From positions 205,988 to 269,987 of the forward strand of contig JACIWX010000002.1 in the NCBI GenBank assembly GCA_014360755.1: a stretch of 64,000 bases of DNA. Reading direction: 5' to 3'. This stretch comes from Chloroflexota bacterium (GTDB taxonomy: Bacteria > Chloroflexota > Anaerolineae > UBA2200). The notes beneath the pieces were generated by a model. The model had not been told where the DNA came from. It saw nothing but the letters and a program-made list of their open reading frames with translations, and ran no database searches. Positions 7,999 through 19,082 of this stretch are shown here, piece after piece; within the stretch, counting starts at the first letter, position 1; each line of letters opens with the position of its first letter. A program made the translations under genes and the position numbers.

Positions 7999-9047
7999 TT
8001 CATGCGATGCTCACTCAGCCAAGTGACAATAGCCAATATCGCCACCGTTATCACGCCCAGGACAATCAGTGCACCGAGCTTGAACAGACGGGAGGAAACA
8101 CTCAGCGCCAACACGCCAAAAGCGGCACTGAGGAGGCAATAAGCCAGCACCACCTGACGCTGTGAAAGCCCTAAATCCACCAAGCGGAAGTGCAAATGGC
8201 GGCGGTCTCCATGAACGAAGGAGCCGGTTCTGCGCATGCGCAGCCAGATCAACCAAGCCACATCGAGGATAGGCACGGCTAGCACAAGCAGGACAGTAGC
8301 CATGCGTGCTCCGGCGACGATGGATAGTGTGGCGACAGCATAGCCAAGGAAAAAGGAGCCACTGCTGCCCATGAATACCCTCGCTGGATAGAAATTGTAG
8401 GGCAGAAAACCAAGCGTGCAACCCAGTAAAGCGAGAGGCAGGAGTGACACACTGTACTGCCCCACACGGTACATGTGAATGAAAAGCACGCCAGCCACAA
8501 TTGCTGCCACACTGGCTGCCAAGCCATCCAACCCATCGAGGAAATTGACCGTATTGATCATTCCTACGATCCAGAGGATCGTGATGAGTGTTGTCCAATA
8601 CCAAGGGAAAATCACTAGTTGGTTCGTAAAAGGATTCATCACCCGTTCAATGAACACAAGGGTGCACACAGCGATCAATGCTGCAATCAACTGGGCGAGG
8701 AACTGGGATGCTGGCTTCAATTCACGCCGGTCATCAGAGAGGCCAACTGCGAATAGGAAAGTACTGCCGAGGAGGATCCCAGCCAGGCGGATGGGTTCCT
8801 TTGGATCAGGTCCTTCAGGAGCGGGCAGCTGTGGGCCTAGCACTGCTGCTAGTAATGCCGCCACAGCGAATGCTATATAGAGGGCAATACCGCCGGAGCG
8901 GGGCACAATACCGGCATGTTTACGTCGGCCGCCGGGTTTGTCTACCATGCGCCACTGCTTGCCTACTCGCGCGGCAACCGGAGTGAGAAGCAAAGAAAGG
9001 CCAAAAGCAAGGACAAAAACAAGGAGAAAAGCCATCGGATAATCCAT
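7989..9047 (-). CDS. WecA/TagO-like polyprenyl-phosphate sugar-1-phosphate transferase
   Basis: A 352-residue member of the MraY/WecA/TagO family, integral membrane enzymes that move a sugar 1-phosphate from a UDP-sugar to undecaprenyl phosphate to start cell-wall glycan synthesis. Family motifs in order are RRKHAGIVPRSGG near residue 41, the catalytic LSDDRRELKP near 104, NTVNFLDGLDGLA near 166, and GDRRHLHFRL near 283, the last being diagnostic of the WecA/TagO branch over MraY. About ten transmembrane segments are apparent. The donor sugar cannot be told from sequence. Confidence 0.9.
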   Translation of the reverse strand: MDYPMAFLLVFVLAFGLSLLLTPVAARVGKQWRMVDKPGGRRKHAGIVPRSGGIALYIAFAVAALLAAVLGPQLPAPEGPDPKEPIRLAGILLGSTFLFAVGLSDDRRELKPASQFLAQLIAALIAVCTLVFIERVMNPFTNQLVIFPWYWTTLITILWIVGMINTVNFLDGLDGLAASVAAIVAGVLFIHMYRVGQYSVSLLPLALLGCTLGFLPYNFYPARVFMGSSGSFFLGYAVATLSIVAGARMATVLLVLAVPILDVAWLIWLRMRRTGSFVHGDRRHLHFRLVDLGLSQRQVVLAYCLLSAAFGVLALSVSSRLFKLGALIVLGVITVAILAIVTWLSEHRMKNK

Positions 9048-9057
9048 TCATGTCGGT

Positions 9058-9092
9058 CAGAAACCAGGTTTCTGCCAGAAACCTGGTTTCTG
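9058..9092. repeat. Palindromic repeat between upp and the transferase gene
   Basis: Two 17-base arms (9058-9074 and 9076-9092) are exact reverse complements and each is nearly self-palindromic. It fills the gap between two leftward genes. There is no T tract, so it looks more like a REP-type element than a terminator. Confidence 0.65.
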
Positions 9093-9096
9093 AAGA

Positions 9097-9750
9097 TCAG
9101 CCTGTACCGAATTGCCGATCACCGGCGTCTCCTAAACCAGGCACAATGTAGCCTGCTGGCGGGTCGCCTGGCTTGCTCGGCTCAGGAGTGAGATGGTCAT
9201 CTATGGCGGCGAGGTGAATGTCCACATCAGGGTGTGCTGTGCTCAGCCGCTCTACCCCTTCCGGTGCACCGATGATCCCAACGAATTTGATGCGTTTGGC
9301 ACCCCAGCGTTTGAGGATGTCCACTGTAGCCACGGCTGAACCACCAGTAGCCAGCATCGGATCGAGGATAAGGCAAACCTGAACAGTAGGATGAACAGGA
9401 AGTTTGTTGTAGTACTCGATGGGCTGCAAAGTGCGATGGTCCCTATACAAGCCAATGTGCCACACTTCAGCTGCAGGCATCATTTCCCAGATGCCTTCCA
9501 CCATGCCTAATCCAGCCCGTAAGATGGGGACCAAGCCGATCTTATCCGTGAGCTCATAGCCTTTGGCGGTCGCCAGCGGAGTTTGGACAGAAACTTCCTG
9601 CACCCCCAAATCAGCCGTAGCCTCATAAGCCAAGAGGATGGCGACCTCACGAATGAGTTCGCGGAATTTCTTAGGTTCCGTATGGATGTCACGCAAAAGC
9701 GTGACTTTATGCCGGATTAAAGGATGGTTGGAAACGAAGACACGCGCCAT
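9097..9750 (-). CDS. upp: Uracil phosphoribosyltransferase
   Basis: The 217-residue enzyme makes UMP from uracil and PRPP in pyrimidine salvage. The PRPP loop [11 protein letters not shown] is near residue 130, the N-terminal [13 protein letters not shown] is typical, and the uracil-binding C-terminus [17 protein letters not shown] is intact. Length is slightly over the usual 209. It sits downstream of the por genes but behind a strong palindrome, so it is probably a separate unit. Confidence 0.97.
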   Translation of the reverse strand: MARVFVSNHPLIRHKVTLLRDIHTEPKKFRELIREVAILLAYEATADLGVQEVSVQTPLATAKGYELTDKIGLVPILRAGLGMVEGIWEMMPAAEVWHIGLYRDHRTLQPIEYYNKLPVHPTVQVCLILDPMLATGGSAVATVDILKRWGAKRIKFVGIIGAPEGVERLSTAHPDVDIHLAAIDDHLTPEPSKPGDPPAGYIVPGLGDAGDRQFGTG

Positions 9751-9768
9751 AATCTTACCTCCTAAAAT

Positions 9769-9803
9769 TAGACCCTAAAGGTTTGGAAAACCTTTAGGGT
9801 CTA
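9769..9803 (-). terminator. Long palindrome downstream of porB
   Basis: A 16-bp perfect stem (9769-9784 with 9788-9803) with a 3-nt loop is followed on the minus strand by AATTTTAGG and on the plus strand by GTTTTATT. It likely ends the por operon. It shares the frame AGACC-N4-AGGTTT-N3-AAACCT-N4-GGTCT with the palindrome at 55486-55518. Confidence 0.7.
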
Positions 9804-9806
9804 GTT

Positions 9807-10736
9807 TTATTCAGCCTCGCATTTTTTCAAGAGGCTTTCCCACTCCTCATCCACTCTGGCTTGTATCTCGGCAATTACATGCTTGAACTGGGGCTGGAAA
9901 AGATGCTGGAAACGACCTTGCATCTTCAGCCATTCCTCTACAGGCTTTTTCTCGCGTGGCTTGTAGTTTAGTTTCCACACGCCATTTTCCACCTCAAACA
10001 GCGGCCAATAGCAAGTCTCTACGGCAAGGCGTGTAACCTCGATGGAAGTCTCCGTACCGTGCCGCCAGCCACGGTTACAGTCAGAGATCACGTTGATGAA
10101 AGAAGGCCCATCTGCAGCCGCTGCTTTCCTGGCTTTCTCCATGAGGTCACGCCAGTGGCTGGGCGCCGCCTGTGCCACATAGGGAATGCGATGGGCAGCG
10201 ATGATCTCGGTGAGCGGTTTGCGCCACTGCACTTTGCCTGGGATGACCGTACCTGCGGGCGAAGTCGTTGTGTGAGCGCCCATCGGTGTGGCTGAACTGC
10301 GCTGGATACCCGTGTTCATATATGCCTCGTTGTTGAGGCACACATAGATAAAACGGTGTCCTCGTTCCAGCGCCCCAGACAGCCATTGCAGGCCGATGTC
10401 GTAGGTTGCACCATCACCGCCAATGGCGATAAAGCGGATGTTGCGCTCCGGGATTTTACCCCGTCGCACTAGCACACGATACATCGCCTCAGCGCCTGCG
10501 ATAGTCGTGGATACGTTCTCAAAGGCATTGTGTATCCAAGGCACATTCCAGGCTGTGTAAGGGTACATGGATGTGGCGATCTCCGTACAGCCCGTTGCCG
10601 CACCAACTACTACAGGCTCATCTATCGCGTTGAGAATCTGTCGAATGATGATCGGCTCTGCACAGCCAGCACAGAAACGATGGCCTGGAGCTAATCGTTC
10701 TGGCTTGGTTGCTTGTTCCTTCAATTTAATCACCAT
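9807..10736 (-). CDS. porB: 2-oxoacid (pyruvate):ferredoxin oxidoreductase, beta subunit
   Basis: The 309-residue beta subunit carries thiamine pyrophosphate: GDGATYDIG near residue 119 followed by CLNNEAYMNTGIQRS is the TPP/Mg motif. Cys residues in HRFCAGCAEP, ATGCTEIAT and SDCNRGW are those that hold the beta-subunit [4Fe-4S] cluster. With PorA, PorC and PorD it would oxidise pyruvate (or a related 2-oxoacid) with CoA to acetyl-CoA, CO2 and reduced ferredoxin. The gene starts 4 bases after porA ends. Confidence 0.95.
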   Translation of the reverse strand: MVIKLKEQATKPERLAPGHRFCAGCAEPIIIRQILNAIDEPVVVGAATGCTEIATSMYPYTAWNVPWIHNAFENVSTTIAGAEAMYRVLVRRGKIPERNIRFIAIGGDGATYDIGLQWLSGALERGHRFIYVCLNNEAYMNTGIQRSSATPMGAHTTTSPAGTVIPGKVQWRKPLTEIIAAHRIPYVAQAAPSHWRDLMEKARKAAAADGPSFINVISDCNRGWRHGTETSIEVTRLAVETCYWPLFEVENGVWKLNYKPREKKPVEEWLKMQGRFQHLFQPQFKHVIAEIQARVDEEWESLLKKCEAE

Positions 10737-10740
10737 ATGC

Positions 10741-11934
10741 CTACTCCCTCAGTCCCAGATAATTCACCAGTGATTTGACCTTGCCGGTATCGGCGATTTC
10801 CTGTAGATCACTCGCCACTCTCTCAATATATTCTGGGAGAACATCACGTCCACCCAGACCGTAGATATAGTTTACCACTTTCTGCGTGGCACCAGCAGCA
10901 AACAATGCCGCACACACCTCCAGAAATAGCGGTCCTGCTCCTTCCATAGCACCGAAGCTGATCGAGCGGTCTAGCACTGCAACGGCTTTTACATCCTTCA
11001 AAGCCGCGACCAATTCCTGTGCTGGGAATGGCCGGAAAACGCGCAATTTCAAGAGCCCGATCTTCAGTCCCTTTTTGCGCAGTTCCCGGATCACTGTGCG
11101 GGCAGTGCCGGCAGTCGAACTCAGCACAATGATCGCTAGCTCTGCGTCATCCATCGCGTAGGCATCAAAGATACCATAGGTGCGGCCAAACACTTGGCCA
11201 AATTCTTTGCCTACATCCACGATGACTTTCATCGCCTTGCTCATGGCATCTGTCTGCTGACGTTTGTGCTCGAAGTAGTAATCCCACAGATCCCATGCAC
11301 CAAAAGTAACTGGGTGGTCAATGTCTAGCAAGGAATATTTTGGCGTGTACGTCCCGATGAATTCCTTCACCGAGGCATCGTCTGCTACTTCTACCAATTC
11401 CACCGCATGCCCGGTGATGAAGCCATCTTGCATGACCATTACCGGGAGAAGCAAATCAGGATGCTCCGCGATACGCACAGCTTGGATCGTGTTATCGTAC
11501 GCTTCCTGTCCTGTCTCCGAATAGAGCTGGATCCACCCTGCATCCCGTGCCCCCATCGAATCCGAATGGTCACAATGGATATTTAATGGAGCAGAGAGGG
11601 CGCGGTTGACCACTGACATGACGATAGGCAGCCGCAACGAAGCGGCAATGTACAATTCCTCCCACATGAGCGCTAAGCCATTTGCGGCGGTGGCCGTCAT
11701 AACCCGGCCGCCGGCTGCCGCAGCCCCAATGCAGGCACTCATCGCCGCATGTTCGCTCTCCACAGCGATGAATTCAGTGTCCACTTCGCCATCAGCCACA
11801 TACTGTGAAAAGGTCTGTACAATAGCGGTCTGCGGTGTGATGGGATAAGCAGCTACGACATCAGGGTTGATTTGCCGCATCGCCTGTGCTGATGCATGTG
11901 CTCCTTCCAAAGCCATTTTTGTGGATACGACCAT
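10741..11934 (-). CDS. porA: 2-oxoacid (pyruvate):ferredoxin oxidoreductase, alpha subunit
   Basis: The alpha subunit (397 residues from the chosen start) has the substrate/TPP-contact motif AAYPITPQTAI near residue 29 and the EFIAVESEHAAMSACIGAAAAG segment (split here as two motifs, EFIAVESEH and AAMSACIGA). ATG 11934 is chosen over the longer frame reaching 12057: it has AGGAGGACATAGG just upstream and starts the conserved KMALEGAHASA region, whereas the extra 41 codons resemble no family and overlap porD. The 98 bases between porD and this start then hold no gene. Confidence 0.94.
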   Translation of the reverse strand: MVVSTKMALEGAHASAQAMRQINPDVVAAYPITPQTAIVQTFSQYVADGEVDTEFIAVESEHAAMSACIGAAAAGGRVMTATAANGLALMWEELYIAASLRLPIVMSVVNRALSAPLNIHCDHSDSMGARDAGWIQLYSETGQEAYDNTIQAVRIAEHPDLLLPVMVMQDGFITGHAVELVEVADDASVKEFIGTYTPKYSLLDIDHPVTFGAWDLWDYYFEHKRQQTDAMSKAMKVIVDVGKEFGQVFGRTYGIFDAYAMDDAELAIIVLSSTAGTARTVIRELRKKGLKIGLLKLRVFRPFPAQELVAALKDVKAVAVLDRSISFGAMEGAGPLFLEVCAALFAAGATQKVVNYIYGLGGRDVLPEYIERVASDLQEIADTGKVKSLVNYLGLRE

Positions 11935-12032
11935 TTTTCCTATGTCCTCCTCATTGTAGCCCGATAAGGAATTAGCAACGAGCGCTGAGTGATGGACAGC
12001 ATTCCTTTCCCTGCTCACTTGCCACTTGTCAC

Positions 12033-12377
12033 TCAGCACTTCTCTTCCTTTTCCCACGACTTTTCTTCCACCATCTGGATCACTTTACCCGCCTTGCCGG
12101 TATATTCATGGGCATCTACTTTGACCGGGCATTCGTTCGCGCAGATGCCGCATCCCTTGCAGTGGTCATAGTCGAAGCGAACCCAGCGGCCGTTCTCGAC
12201 AACGATGGCGGAATCTGGGCAATACACCCAGCAAATGAGACAGTGGGTGCATTTGCTCATATCATGCACCGGGCGCAGGACGCGCCAGGTGCCCGTGTTG
12301 TATTCTGCCGTACATCCCGGTTCAAGGACAAGCCCGGCAATGTTGGCTTCCCTCCAAGTTGCATTCTCTTTTGCCAT
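12033..12377 (-). CDS. porD: 2-oxoacid:ferredoxin oxidoreductase, delta (ferredoxin) subunit
   Basis: A 114-residue 2x[4Fe-4S] ferredoxin-type subunit. The two cluster motifs are CTHCLICWVYCP and CKGCGICANECP. It carries electrons from the TPP site to external ferredoxin. RBS AGAGGG is seven bases before ATG 12377, and porC ends 3 bases upstream. Confidence 0.95.
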   Translation of the reverse strand: MAKENATWREANIAGLVLEPGCTAEYNTGTWRVLRPVHDMSKCTHCLICWVYCPDSAIVVENGRWVRFDYDHCKGCGICANECPVKVDAHEYTGKAGKVIQMVEEKSWEKEEKC

Positions 12378-12380
12378 ATT

Positions 12381-12956
12381 CTATCCCTCTTTCACTTCTT
12401 CATAGGCTCGACGCAGGGCTTTCAGGTTGTTCTCTACTACTTCGGCGCGCAATTTCGCGCCCAGTTTCTCCTGCACCAGATGCAGCGTCTTATCTAAGCT
12501 AACCAAACCCGTCGCCCGGATAATGGCGCCCAGCATCAAGGTAGCAGGGATGTCGCGCTTGATCGTCTCCAAAGCAATCCGCGTAGCATCTACCGTAAAG
12601 ACTTTCTTGTTGTTTTTGAGTCCCAAACGCGCTCGGATTTGCTGAGGTGTTTCAGACGTGTTAACGATCAGCACACCATCTTCTGCCAGTCCTTCCGTAA
12701 CATCCACAACACCCAGCAGATTGGGGTTCACCACAACGACTACCTCGGGATTGAGGATGTGGCAGTGCAACTCGATGGGCTCATCGCTGATGCGCGTATA
12801 CGCCTTGATGGGAGCCCCCATGCGCTCTGGGCCGTATTCGGGAAAAGCCTGGAAGTATTTGTCATCCTTCAATGCCGCTTCAGCCAGCAGCTCACTGGCA
12901 GTAACAATCCCTTGCCCTGCTCGTCCATGCCAACGAATCTCTGTTAACTTGGCCAA
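12381..12956 (-). CDS. porC: 2-oxoacid:ferredoxin oxidoreductase, gamma subunit
   Basis: The 191-residue gamma subunit has the diagnostic WHGRAGQGIVTASELLAEA near the N-terminus and FPEYGPERMGAP near residue 38. The start is TTG 12956. A longer reading from TTG 12971 would translate the ribosome-binding site itself (AGGAGG read as Arg-Arg), so it is rejected. Order porC-porD-porA-porB is that of four-subunit archaeal and thermophile enzymes. Confidence 0.94.
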   Translation of the reverse strand: MAKLTEIRWHGRAGQGIVTASELLAEAALKDDKYFQAFPEYGPERMGAPIKAYTRISDEPIELHCHILNPEVVVVVNPNLLGVVDVTEGLAEDGVLIVNTSETPQQIRARLGLKNNKKVFTVDATRIALETIKRDIPATLMLGAIIRATGLVSLDKTLHLVQEKLGAKLRAEVVENNLKALRRAYEEVKEG

Positions 12957-13056
12957 TTTTACCCTCCTCAATAATCATGATTCAAATAAATAGTTTGCAT
13001 CACAGCACAAAATTGAGGTGGTACTTGCCCAGCACCATCCGCGTGTTCCACATTCC

Positions 13057-13452
13057 TCAAGTAGATTCTGTCCTTCTTGGTGGGGGAAATAGGGAAGGTT
13101 TACGGTGTTGCGTTCGCTCCAATTTCTCCTGGCATTTGATACAAGTGGTGGTATGGGGCATAGCGGCCAGTCTGGCCGGATCAATCGGCTCACCACAGAT
13201 CTCGCAGATGCCATAGCCACCTTTCTCCGCAGCACGCAAAGCGCGTTCGATAGCGGCTAGCTTTCTCTCCAAAGTCTGAATAATTGCCAGGGTCTTTTCT
13301 CGTTCGTAGATGTCAGCGGCAGCATCCACCGAATCTTCGCCGCTTTCCGTAATGCGTTCAACTTCGGCTTCCAAGTAACTGCGGAGGCGTTTCAACTCCG
13401 CCTGCGTCCGGTCTCGTTCTGCTTGTAGTTTTTTGATCTCCTCTGTGCTCAT
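13057..13452 (-). CDS. DksA/TraR-type zinc-finger protein
   Basis: The 131-residue protein has a coiled-coil N-terminal half (about 1-85, rich in Glu, Arg and Leu) and a C-terminal four-Cys finger: CEIC near 97 and CIKC near 119. GICEICGEPIDPARLAAMP is typical of the DksA/TraR/YteA group, which bind the RNA polymerase secondary channel. The Asp pair that DksA uses at its coiled-coil tip is not obvious, so a true DksA role is uncertain. It lies 19 bases after apt and 100 bases before porC. Confidence 0.85.
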   Translation of the reverse strand: MSTEEIKKLQAERDRTQAELKRLRSYLEAEVERITESGEDSVDAAADIYEREKTLAIIQTLERKLAAIERALRAAEKGGYGICEICGEPIDPARLAAMPHTTTCIKCQEKLERTQHRKPSLFPPPRRTEST

Positions 13453-13471
13453 CTCACTGTTCGAAAGAGAA

Positions 13472-13984
13472 TTAGAACTTGATCAGGGAGAAAACATCAT
13501 AGCCTTGAAGTTTCTCCATGCCTTTTAAGTAGGTGAGGTCCACGAGAAAGACAATGCTTACAATTTTTCCGCCGAGCCTTTCAATCAGTTCAGCAGCCGC
13601 TTTGGCTGATCCCCCCGTAGCCAGCACATCGTCTACTAGTAACACACGTTGGCCCGGTTGAATAGCGTCTTTGTGAATCTCCAGGGTATTGGTGCCATAT
13701 TCCAAGGTGTAACTAGCGCTGATTGTCTCCCAAGGCAATTTGCCCGGCTTGCGGATGGGCACAAAACCTGCCGCCAGTTCGTACGCCAATGGAGCCCCGA
13801 AGATAAACCCTCGCGCCTCAATAGCTGCTACAATGTCGATCTCCTCATCCAGAAAGCGATCAATCAGACCATCAATGGCTTCCTGAAAGGCATCCGGGTC
13901 TTTCAACAAAGTCGTAATGTCTTTGAACAGGACTCCTTTCACGGGAAAATCTGGTACATCGCGGATCAATTTCGCCAGGTTCAT
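13472..13984 (-). CDS. apt: Adenine phosphoribosyltransferase
   Basis: A 170-residue purine salvage enzyme making AMP from adenine and PRPP. Landmarks are FPVKGVLFKDITTLL near residue 13, EARGFIFGAPLAYEL near 56 and the PRPP loop VLLVDDVLATGGSA near 113. RBS GGGAGGG lies before ATG 13984. It is the first gene of the leftward run apt - DksA-like - porCDAB and has its own promoter at 14034-14062. Confidence 0.97.
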   Translation of the reverse strand: MNLAKLIRDVPDFPVKGVLFKDITTLLKDPDAFQEAIDGLIDRFLDEEIDIVAAIEARGFIFGAPLAYELAAGFVPIRKPGKLPWETISASYTLEYGTNTLEIHKDAIQPGQRVLLVDDVLATGGSAKAAAELIERLGGKIVSIVFLVDLTYLKGMEKLQGYDVFSLIKF

Positions 13985-14033
13985 GTATACCCTCCCTTAT
14001 TGAATGTGGCACACAGGCCTGAAACCGCGCACG

Positions 14034-14062
14034 ATTGTATCAGAAAATGGCAAAATAAGCAA
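14034..14062 (-). promoter_or_regulatory. Promoter of the apt/por run
   Basis: On the minus strand TTGCTT (14062-14057), 17 bases, then TACAAT (14039-14034) preceded by TGA, an extended -10. It ends about 50 bases before the apt start. Confidence 0.65.
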
Positions 14063-14084
14063 GTTGACAAACATGGATGATAAA

Positions 14085-14114
14085 TTGCCAGTGCTTGTAT
14101 ATCCGTGTTATAAT
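14085..14114 (+). promoter_or_regulatory. Promoter of the beta-propeller protein gene
   Basis: TTGCCA (14085-14090), 18 bases, TATAAT (14109-14114). The chosen start codon is 38 bases further on. It is arranged back-to-back with the apt promoter. Confidence 0.65.
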
Positions 14115-14151
14115 GAATGGGCAAATGCAGGGCAAAACCAAAGGAGGGGAA

Positions 14152-15831
14152 ATGACTGATAAGCTGCGGTACCTTACGGTCTTAATCGTGGCTGTCTCTC
14201 TAGCTTTCCTGTGCGTCCGCCCAGGCAGGGCTCAGCAAGGGAAGGCGTTATCTGCCCTTATCCTCAATGGGGATTTTGAGGGGGATTTTTACCCTTACGG
14301 TGCGGGTTACGTCGCTCAATACTGGATCCCCTATGACCTGAGCCCGGGTTCTCCCCCACAATATCTCCGTTCGACATTGCATAAATATGAAGGCCAAGCG
14401 AGCCAGATGATTTGGGCAGACACAGTACCATGGTATGCAGGGATCATGCAAACCACCGTGCTGACCTCAGGGCAAAGTGCTGTACGTATCCAGGCAGGCA
14501 AACGCTATGTGGTACACGTTTGGGTATATAGCATCTACGGGGGAGCAACGGCACCGGTACAGCATGACAAACTCAACAAACGTGTGGGCATCCATCCCTC
14601 AGGTGGGGTGAACCCCAAATCTGCGGATATTGTCTGGACACCTTGGCACGGCCAAGATAAAACCTGGATACAGATTAACGCCGCTGTAGAAGCGAAATCA
14701 GATCGACTCACCATCTTCATCGAAGCAAGCGATCCCAAATCGGGTGGACAGGACCAGTTCTATATAGACAACGTTCTGCTCGAAGAAGAGGGAGCACCAA
14801 CACCAACCGCTACACCTACTAGCACTCCCATCCCAACGGCTACCCCAACCCCTACCGCTACACCAGCTGTTGCTGTGCTGCGCACTATCTCTGTGGGTCG
14901 TCAACCGCAAGGAATTGCTGTCCAACCCAATACAGACCGTTTCTTTGTTGCCAACAGTGGCGATAACACGATATCCAGCCTGGAAGGATTCCTGGACTGG
15001 CGATATACGTGCTTTAACAGCGGAGGGGAACATCCGAGCAATGTGGCGATTGACCCTGAACAATGTCGCATCTACGTAGCCAATGCGGCTACGAACAGCG
15101 TAACCGTCTTTAATATCTGCATGAATCGGCTGATTGCTTCGGTACCCCTTGGCGATGGGCAGTCACCCAGCGGTATTGGGGTGATGACGACAACTAACAC
15201 TATCTATGTAGCCAATACAATGGCTAACTCTGTAGCGCTCATTGACGGAGATACCCTCACTGTAACCAAAACAATCGCCCTCGGGCCACTGCCAGGGCAA
15301 ATAGCAACCAATCCATGCACCAACAAAGTTTATGTTACCAATCGCGGCTATCCACCCAGTGATGTAGGAGGAGTAACCGTCATCGATGCCAGTACACAAA
15401 GCGTTCGCAAGACAATTGCACTTTCTGAAGCCCCAGAGCCTTATGGCGTAACTGTCAACCCGATCACCAATCGGATATATGTGGCTTCAGCAAGTGGCAT
15501 GCTGGTGATCATAGACGGCGCCACCGATGAAGTGATTCGGGTGGTGCCATCGCCTGGGCACAGCGGCCTTGACAATGTTGCGGTTAACCCAGCAAGCAAC
15601 CACGTCTTTGCCCTCAGCGCTACAGGCAACGTAGTATTTGTCTACGATGAAGACATAGGTGGTTGGTTGTATACCCTGCCTGTCGGATCCGGGCGCTACC
15701 GTGGTATCGCAGCGAATCCATTCACTTACCATATCGTGGTTTCCAACCCCAGTGACAACACCGTAAGTGTGATTCGCGACTTTGGTTTTTATCAGCCTTT
15801 CAAGCTTCGCTTGCCTCTTGTTATAAAATAA
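14152..15831 (+). CDS. Secreted YVTN-type beta-propeller protein with CBM-like domain and LPLVIK tail
   Basis: 559 residues from ATG 14152, chosen because AGGAGGGG lies just upstream; the open frame begins 25 codons earlier. Residues 1-27 are a signal peptide. Residues about 30-215 resemble a carbohydrate-binding jelly-roll domain (LNGDFEGDFYPYG, DQFYIDNVLLEEE). A Pro/Thr linker follows, then about six beta-propeller blades with recurring IYVANxxxNSVxVID and VAINP/AVNP phrases. The last residues are FKLRLPLVIK; I recall similar LPLV(L/I)(K/R) tails on many Chloroflexota secreted proteins, unverified. Function is unknown; surface binding is likely. Confidence 0.85.
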   Translation: MTDKLRYLTVLIVAVSLAFLCVRPGRAQQGKALSALILNGDFEGDFYPYGAGYVAQYWIPYDLSPGSPPQYLRSTLHKYEGQASQMIWADTVPWYAGIMQTTVLTSGQSAVRIQAGKRYVVHVWVYSIYGGATAPVQHDKLNKRVGIHPSGGVNPKSADIVWTPWHGQDKTWIQINAAVEAKSDRLTIFIEASDPKSGGQDQFYIDNVLLEEEGAPTPTATPTSTPIPTATPTPTATPAVAVLRTISVGRQPQGIAVQPNTDRFFVANSGDNTISSLEGFLDWRYTCFNSGGEHPSNVAIDPEQCRIYVANAATNSVTVFNICMNRLIASVPLGDGQSPSGIGVMTTTNTIYVANTMANSVALIDGDTLTVTKTIALGPLPGQIATNPCTNKVYVTNRGYPPSDVGGVTVIDASTQSVRKTIALSEAPEPYGVTVNPITNRIYVASASGMLVIIDGATDEVIRVVPSPGHSGLDNVAVNPASNHVFALSATGNVVFVYDEDIGGWLYTLPVGSGRYRGIAANPFTYHIVVSNPSDNTVSVIRDFGFYQPFKLRLPLVIK

Positions 15832-15850
15832 GCCAGTTACGACTTCTTGA

Positions 15851-17926
<2,076 letters not shown>

Positions 17927-17937
17927 TTGGCTGCAGG

Positions 17938-18888
17938 ATGACCATGGCTGCTCCTCGCTTGGACGTAGTTGGCTTGGGCTATTGCTCCTGGGACTATCTG
18001 GGCATCGTTGACGCCATCCCAGAATTTGATGCCCCTACGGTAAGCCTGGCTGATTTCGCTACCTCGGGTGGCGGCCCAGTGGCTACAGCGTTAGTAACTC
18101 TGGCTAGGCTGGGAGCCCGAACCGGTTTTATTGGCGCCATTGGGGATGACGACGCCGGTTGGCAGTGTAAGCAAGCTTTTGTGCAGGATGGTGTAGACTT
18201 CCAACGCATGCGGGTGCACACAGGAGTGCGCACTCCGATCTGTATGATCCTCGTGCAATCTGGAAGCGGCCGGCGCTCTATTCTATGCTATCGGGGCACA
18301 TGCCCGGAGGTAGAATTGGAGCCAGCAGACTATTCCTATCTCGCCTTAGCTCGCTTTTTGCATTTGGATGGACACCATGTGAGCGCTGCGATTGAAGCAG
18401 CAAGATTGATGCATGGGATCGGCGGTACAGTAGTGCTGGATGTGAATAGGCCGCGCCCACGGCTAGATGAACTCCTACCTTGGGTGGATGTGCTCATCAC
18501 CAACGCCTACTTCCCTGGAGCGTACACTGGTCAGCAAAATTTGGATCATGCCGCGCTGCTCCTGCAGCAAACTGGGGTACGGCTCGTTGTAACCACACTG
18601 GGAGAAAAGGGGTGCAAGTATTTCACGGCCGAAGGGCAATGGTACGTACCAGGCTTCTCCGTACCCGTGGTAGATACGACTGGCGCCGGCGATGCCTTCC
18701 ATGGCGCATTTATCTACGGATTGCTGCAAAACTGGCCCTTAGAGCACACCGCTACTTTTGCCAATGCAGTGGCAGCGCTGAATTGCACTGCTCTGGGCGG
18801 GCGAGCGGCATTGCCCCGCTTGGAACAAGTGTTTGCCTTTCTCCGGAGCACTGGGCGATGGGACCCCACCATTGCCCTGAACCAGTGA
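17938..18888 (+). CDS. PfkB/ribokinase-family carbohydrate kinase
   Basis: A 316-residue sugar or nucleoside kinase. The N-terminal GLGYCSWDYLG and GGGPVATALVTLARLG (near residue 42) and the C-terminal DTTGAGDAFHGAF (near 243, Asp as catalytic base) are the two PfkB signatures. Substrate cannot be assigned by eye. It follows ligA by 11 bases and may be co-transcribed. A MITE-like element begins 62 bases after its stop. Confidence 0.92.
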   Translation: MTMAAPRLDVVGLGYCSWDYLGIVDAIPEFDAPTVSLADFATSGGGPVATALVTLARLGARTGFIGAIGDDDAGWQCKQAFVQDGVDFQRMRVHTGVRTPICMILVQSGSGRRSILCYRGTCPEVELEPADYSYLALARFLHLDGHHVSAAIEAARLMHGIGGTVVLDVNRPRPRLDELLPWVDVLITNAYFPGAYTGQQNLDHAALLLQQTGVRLVVTTLGEKGCKYFTAEGQWYVPGFSVPVVDTTGAGDAFHGAFIYGLLQNWPLEHTATFANAVAALNCTALGGRAALPRLEQVFAFLRSTGRWDPTIALNQ

Positions 18889-18950
18889 TGCGCTTGCAGC
18901 AATCCTGCGCACTGCAGATGGGGCAACTTATAAGGGGACCCTGCTTATTG

Positions 18951-19081
18951 GAGAGTGTTGAAAATCCTGTCACCCTGAGCAAAGCGAAGGGTCTCGCGTA
19001 ACTTTAGCCGTATTTTCCCAAGTACCGTGAGATGCTTCACTTCGTTCAGCATGACATTGAAAGGGCTTTTTCAACACTCTC
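18951..19081 (+). mobile_element. 131-bp MITE-like element, copy 1 (abuts metG stop)
   Basis: Terminal inverted repeats are GAGAGTGTTGAAAA and its complement, and the inside holds two REP-like arms with GAGATGCTTCACTTCG and AGCGAAGGGTCTCG phrases. A 7-bp direct duplication CTTATTG flanks it (18944-18950 and 19082-19088). The right-hand duplicate contains the metG stop codon, so the element inserted exactly at the end of metG. It has no coding capacity. Confidence 0.88.
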
Positions 19082-19082
19082 C

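Noticed and set aside
11935..12057. Longer porA start at 12057
   Set aside because: Extra 41 residues show no similarity to the family and overlap porD; a good RBS exists at 11934.
12957..12971. Longer porC start at TTG 12971
   Set aside because: The added codons are the Shine-Dalgarno sequence itself.
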